From: a candidate division Zixibacteria bacterium 4484_93 | GTDB lineage: Bacteria > UBP14 > UBA6098 > 4484-93 | Assembly (NCBI GenBank): GCA_002085385.1 | Contig: NATO01000090.1 | Span: 5,770 to 14,891, forward strand | Direction of reading: 5' to 3' | DNA: 9,122 nucleotides | In this document: in pieces, positions 6,326 through 9,122 of the stretch | Layout: each line of letters starts with the position of its first letter | How positions within the stretch are numbered: the first letter of the stretch is position 1 | The notes under the pieces: generated by a model | Database searches by the model: none | What the model saw: the letters and a program-made list of their open reading frames with translations, nothing else | What the model was told of the DNA's origin: nothing | Translations under genes and position numbers: made by a program

Positions 6326-7200
6326 GAGCGGCAACGGTCGACATAGGCTCGAACTCGTTCATCCTGCTCATAGTCGATTCCGGCATAACAGGTGTAAGGA
6401 AAATACACGAGGAGTTCCGCACAGTCGCACTCGCATCGGGCAAAATCTCACAGAAAAAAATAGAAACAGCAAAGAAAACAATAGCAGATTTCAGGGATAT
6501 ATGCAAGGGATACAATGTCGAGCAGACCTTCCCTTTCGGGACAGAGGCAATGAGAAACCTCTCTAAGAACAAGGAGCTTATCCATCTATTAGAGGAAGCT
6601 CTCGGTGAGAAACTTAACATAATCTCGGGAAGGAAGGAGGCGGAGCTCTCGTTTGTCGGCACAACCTACAACAAAAACATAAAGAGCACAGAAACAGTGA
6701 TGACAATCGATGTTGGAGGAGGCTCAACCGAGGTAGCATACGGAGCAGGGAAAACAGTCAAGGAGTGCTTCTCCATCCCGGTAGGAGCCTGGAAAGTCAA
6801 ACAGGAAGGCAGCTCCATCCTCGATGAGTATCTGCCTGCTGTTACCAAAAACAAAGAGAAAATAGAGCATCTCTTTGCAGTTGGAGGGAATATAACATCG
6901 GCAGCAGGAGTTTTTCTCGGGCTTGACGAGTATATCGAGGAGATGATAGATGGGACGAGGATGTATCTTGCCGACATCGAACAGATAGAAAAAAGGTTCC
7001 TGGCTCTTCCGAGAGATAGGCTCGAAAAGCTTCTGCCGTTCGACAGGGAGAGAATCGACATTCTTCCGTTCGGGCTCGCAATATACAGGAAAATTCTCGA
7101 GGCTGTCGGTTGCTCCCCCGAGCCATACTGCATAGTGTCGACCAGAGGCGTTCGCTGGGGGTATATACTCAGGATGCTCGGTCTGATTCGAGGGGATTGA
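6322..7200 (+). CDS. Ppx/GppA-family phosphatase (exopolyphosphatase / pppGpp phosphohydrolase type), core domains only
   Basis: 292 residues, matching short Ppx/GppA proteins made of the two actin-like ATPase-fold domains without the C-terminal HD-type domain of E. coli Ppx (~510 aa). Motifs are VDIGSNSFILLI (6-17, phosphate 1 loop), FGTEAMRN (72-79), SGRKEAELS (102-110, E106 the probable catalytic Glu), DVGGGSTEV (130-138, phosphate 2 loop), SIPVGAWK (151-158), AVGGNITS (186-193) and RIDILPFG (244-251). Such enzymes cleave terminal phosphates from polyphosphate or convert pppGpp to ppGpp in the cytoplasm; which of these cannot be told. The C-terminal GVRWG replaces the usual GxREG-like motif, with Trp in place of the acidic residue. 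The start ATG overlaps the vanZ-like stop (ATGA) and has a GAGGA ribosome site. The gene is probably the last in the uvrA transcript and ends in a 32-bp overlap with the convergent kinase gene. Confidence 0.88.
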   Translation: MRAATVDIGSNSFILLIVDSGITGVRKIHEEFRTVALASGKISQKKIETAKKTIADFRDICKGYNVEQTFPFGTEAMRNLSKNKELIHLLEEALGEKLNIISGRKEAELSFVGTTYNKNIKSTETVMTIDVGGGSTEVAYGAGKTVKECFSIPVGAWKVKQEGSSILDEYLPAVTKNKEKIEHLFAVGGNITSAAGVFLGLDEYIEEMIDGTRMYLADIEQIEKRFLALPRDRLEKLLPFDRERIDILPFGLAIYRKILEAVGCSPEPYCIVSTRGVRWGYILRMLGLIRGD

Positions 7201-8854
7201 ATTTCCTCGGCAGGATGATATATACCGTTGTTCCTTTACCCTCTTTCGATTCCACACGAACGGAGCCACTATGGGCAACAACTATCTCCTTCGTTATCGC
7301 AAGTCCAAGCCCCGAGCCTTTTCTCGCTCCACCAGAGCGAACCTGATAGAACTTATCGAATATACGCTCGACGGATTCCTGCGGGATGCCCACTCCCGTG
7401 TCCGATATGGCAATCTCGAGGTCAGCAGGTGAAAGGCTTGCACGAACAGTAATCCTGCCACCTTTTGGGGTATATTTTATTGCATTGCCGAGGACATTCC
7501 CTATCGCTCGCTCCATCTGCCCGGGGTCCAGCCTCATCCTGAAGCGTGAGAAGCCGAACTGTTTATGGATAGTTATTCCCCGTGCCTTTGCCTGTGTGGC
7601 AAACGATTCAATTATCTCATTCAGTAACCCGGCGACATCGACAGGGACAAACGCCATCTTGAATAAGCCTGCCTCGAGCTTGGAGACATCGAGGATGTCG
7701 GCTATCAGACGGGAAAGCCTGGTGACACCTTTGCTTATCTGTGAGAGCACTTGCCTCTGCTGCTCACCGATAGGACCGGGTATCTCATCTTCTAATAGTT
7801 GCACCGCCTGCTTGATAGTAGCAAGAGGGGATTTGAGGTCGTGTGTGATGCTCGCGACAAACTCAGACTTCATTCTGTCGAGCTTGCCCAGCTCATCGAG
7901 CATCCTGTTGAAATCCTCGGTTAGCTCCCCTGTCTCATCGTCGCTCGTGACAGGGATTCTTCTGTCATAATGTCCCTTGCTCGCATACCGGGTTGCTGCC
8001 TGCAGTCTTCTCATCGGCTCGGAGATACGGCGTGAGATAAAAATCGCCACCAAGAGGGCTAAAATAAAAAGCCCTACGGTGGATATTACCGTGAGCCTCC
8101 TGGTAAAAGCAGCCTGCCTCTGGGATGCAGAAACCCCGTCCTCTATTCCCTGTATCGCTTTTCCCTCAAGCCCCCGGAGAACGGCAAGCAGAGAGTCGAC
8201 ATCGTCCAGAGTTACACCCTCCTCGAGCTCCTGGACAAGAGCGGATAATGAATCCTCTTTTAGAAGCACAGCAGTATCCTTCAGCCTGTCTATGCGGGTG
8301 GCAATGTTCTGAGTATAGAACTGGTAGTGAACATAGGCGGAAAGCTCGTTCTCAAACCTCTCCACGGCATGTCTCGTCTTAACAAAGGCAGGAGAACGCT
8401 CGAGAAGACGGAGAAGGGGGGCTGTTCTTTCTCCTCTATAAAGTTTCTCACGGAGGATGCCCCATCTACTCGAATCGGCGAGTTCTCTCAAGCCCTCGAC
8501 AGAAGAACGGTAGCTATCGAACCGTTTCTTTATAGAGGATAGGTTTTTATCTCTTCTTGCACTATAAGTTTTGCTCTCCCGTTTGAAGGTCCTCTCAACG
8601 GAGGCAAAACCTTTTTTTATCCCGAAGCTCTTTCCTGACTCGTTGATGCTTCTTTTCATAAGGCTCTGCTGGATGGATAACAACTCCTCTTCTGCCACAC
8701 GGAGGGCTGCGTATCGGTCTGCGAGGGAACGAAGCTCCTCTGTCGAGTTGACAAGCGAGGAGAGGATATAAAGGTAGACGGAGGACAGCACTCCAACAAA
8801 GGCGAGAACAACAAGGTAGCCGAGGAATATCTTTACCCCGAGGGAGAACCTCAA
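7169..8854 (-). CDS. Membrane sensor histidine kinase (HAMP, HisKA, HATPase)
   Basis: 561 residues from a TTG at 8854-8852. The start is backed by GGAGGG six bases upstream and by the 4-base TTGA overlap with the preceding gene's stop. The first membrane segment is about 9-30, followed by a ~220-residue extracytoplasmic, charged and mostly helical sensor region with no recognised domain, then a second membrane segment ~254-273. HAMP covers ~274-326 (RRISEPMRRL...). The HisKA H-box is SITHDLKSPLATIK with phospho-acceptor H338. The ATPase domain has the N-box GNVLGNAIKYTP (N453, N457), G1 DTGVGIP (485-491), F-box IFDKFYQ and G2 GSGLGLAI (513-520). All catalytic residues are present, so it should autophosphorylate. 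No response regulator is in the window, so the partner and signal are unknown. It is co-transcribed with the nucleotidyltransferase gene. Confidence 0.93.
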   Translation of the reverse strand: MRFSLGVKIFLGYLVVLAFVGVLSSVYLYILSSLVNSTEELRSLADRYAALRVAEEELLSIQQSLMKRSINESGKSFGIKKGFASVERTFKRESKTYSARRDKNLSSIKKRFDSYRSSVEGLRELADSSRWGILREKLYRGERTAPLLRLLERSPAFVKTRHAVERFENELSAYVHYQFYTQNIATRIDRLKDTAVLLKEDSLSALVQELEEGVTLDDVDSLLAVLRGLEGKAIQGIEDGVSASQRQAAFTRRLTVISTVGLFILALLVAIFISRRISEPMRRLQAATRYASKGHYDRRIPVTSDDETGELTEDFNRMLDELGKLDRMKSEFVASITHDLKSPLATIKQAVQLLEDEIPGPIGEQQRQVLSQISKGVTRLSRLIADILDVSKLEAGLFKMAFVPVDVAGLLNEIIESFATQAKARGITIHKQFGFSRFRMRLDPGQMERAIGNVLGNAIKYTPKGGRITVRASLSPADLEIAISDTGVGIPQESVERIFDKFYQVRSGGARKGSGLGLAITKEIVVAHSGSVRVESKEGKGTTVYIILPRKFNPLESDRAS

Positions 8855-9122
8855 GCCTTGCCCTCCATAAAAGAGCGAACCCTGAGAACTGCCTCGTTGT
8901 AGTCCCTGATAGAGCTGCCCGCATCAAGCCAGACACCATCGAAAATCCCCCAGGAGAGCCTATCCTCTGCAAGATACATACGGAGAAGCTCTGTCAGGTT
9001 CAGCTCACCCCGCCTGTCTTCTGGGAGGTTCTCTATCATACGAAAGGCATCGGCAGGGAAGCTGTAAAGACCGGTCACGGCAAACTGAGACGGCGGGACA
9101 TCCGGCTTCTCGACTATCTCAA
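8851..9122 (-). CDS. Sugar-1-phosphate nucleotidyltransferase (glucose-1-phosphate thymidylyltransferase-like), C-terminal part
   Basis: The frame is open to the right edge, so the 5' part is missing; about 90 residues are visible. They read EIVEKPDVPPSQFAVTGLYSF, then GELNLTELLRMYL, then WLDAGSSIRDYNEAV. The EKP, AVTGLY, GE(L/I)xxT and DAG motifs in this order are the C-terminal half of the RmlA/RfbA-type nucleotidyltransferase fold, which makes dTDP-glucose or a related NDP-sugar from a sugar 1-phosphate and an NTP for cell-surface glycans. The GTG at 9078 is an internal Val. UDP- or other NDP-sugar pyrophosphorylases share these motifs, so the nucleotide is not certain. Its TGA overlaps the kinase TTG start as TTGA, indicating one operon. 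With an E. coli-type RmlA length of about 290 residues, about two thirds of the protein lies outside the window. Confidence 0.85.
   Translation of the reverse strand, partial: EIVEKPDVPPSQFAVTGLYSFPADAFRMIENLPEDRRGELNLTELLRMYLAEDRLSWGIFDGVWLDAGSSIRDYNEAVLRVRSFMEGKA
8861..8866 (-). promoter_or_regulatory. Strong Shine-Dalgarno that fixes the TTG start of the histidine kinase gene
   Basis: On the minus strand GGAGGG lies six bases before TTG (8854-8852), inside the end of the upstream nucleotidyltransferase gene. It shows that this organism uses Shine-Dalgarno initiation for operon-internal genes. Confidence 0.7.

Noticed and set aside
6724..7281. 185-codon minus-strand frame opposite ppx
   Set aside because: Antisense shadow of the Ppx/GppA gene; its protein shows no recognisable motif and spans into the kinase end.
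7386..7970. 194-codon open frame on the plus strand opposite the histidine kinase gene
   Set aside because: It is a mirror frame of a clearly coding kinase with all motifs; Ser-rich composition, no family match that I recognise.

Overview
The window is a gene-dense bacterial chromosome fragment of roughly 50% GC, with eight protein genes and almost no non-coding DNA. The only real intergenic gap is 98 bases (3169-3266). I see no tRNA, rRNA, CRISPR array, insertion sequence or long repeat. Both ends cut through a gene. The secreted M23 peptidase has the layout seen in the Bacteroidota/FCB-type family. ATA (Ile) and AGA/AGG (Arg) codons are common throughout. Together these suggest an uncultured lineage in or near the FCB superphylum or a WOR-3-like candidate phylum. 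That placement is an inference from protein style, not a phylogenetic result.

Layout. Bases 1-1046 (+) hold the C-terminal part of an archaeal-type cofactor-independent phosphoglycerate mutase, overlapping by one base a HAD phosphatase of the GmhB/histidinol-phosphatase type. Bases 1030-3168 (-) encode a secreted M23 (LytM-type) metallopeptidase that converges on the HAD gene with a 17-bp overlap. The gap at 3169-3266 carries two back-to-back sigma70-type promoters. One drives the peptidase leftward and the other drives uvrA rightward. Both predicted transcripts start almost at the ATG, so both genes look leaderless or nearly so.

Rightward from 3267 run uvrA, a vanZ-like membrane gene and a Ppx/GppA phosphatase gene (vanZ and ppx overlap as ATGA), forming a probable operon. 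The uvrA/vanZ junction is abnormal. UvrA loses its usual last ~25 residues and runs out of frame into the vanZ coding region, while vanZ lacks any ATG, GTG or TTG start in its own frame before its conserved N-terminal half. From the right edge leftward, a sugar-1-phosphate nucleotidyltransferase (C-terminus only) overlaps a membrane histidine kinase gene, which converges on ppx with a 32-bp overlap.

Functionally the window mixes housekeeping (glycolysis, nucleotide excision repair, polyphosphate/(p)ppGpp metabolism) with envelope themes (M23 peptidase, possible heptose-phosphate phosphatase, sugar nucleotide synthesis, VanZ-like protein, membrane sensor kinase). I did not find a clearly new multi-gene system. 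The observations most worth checking are the uvrA-vanZ junction and the divergent leaderless promoter pair.
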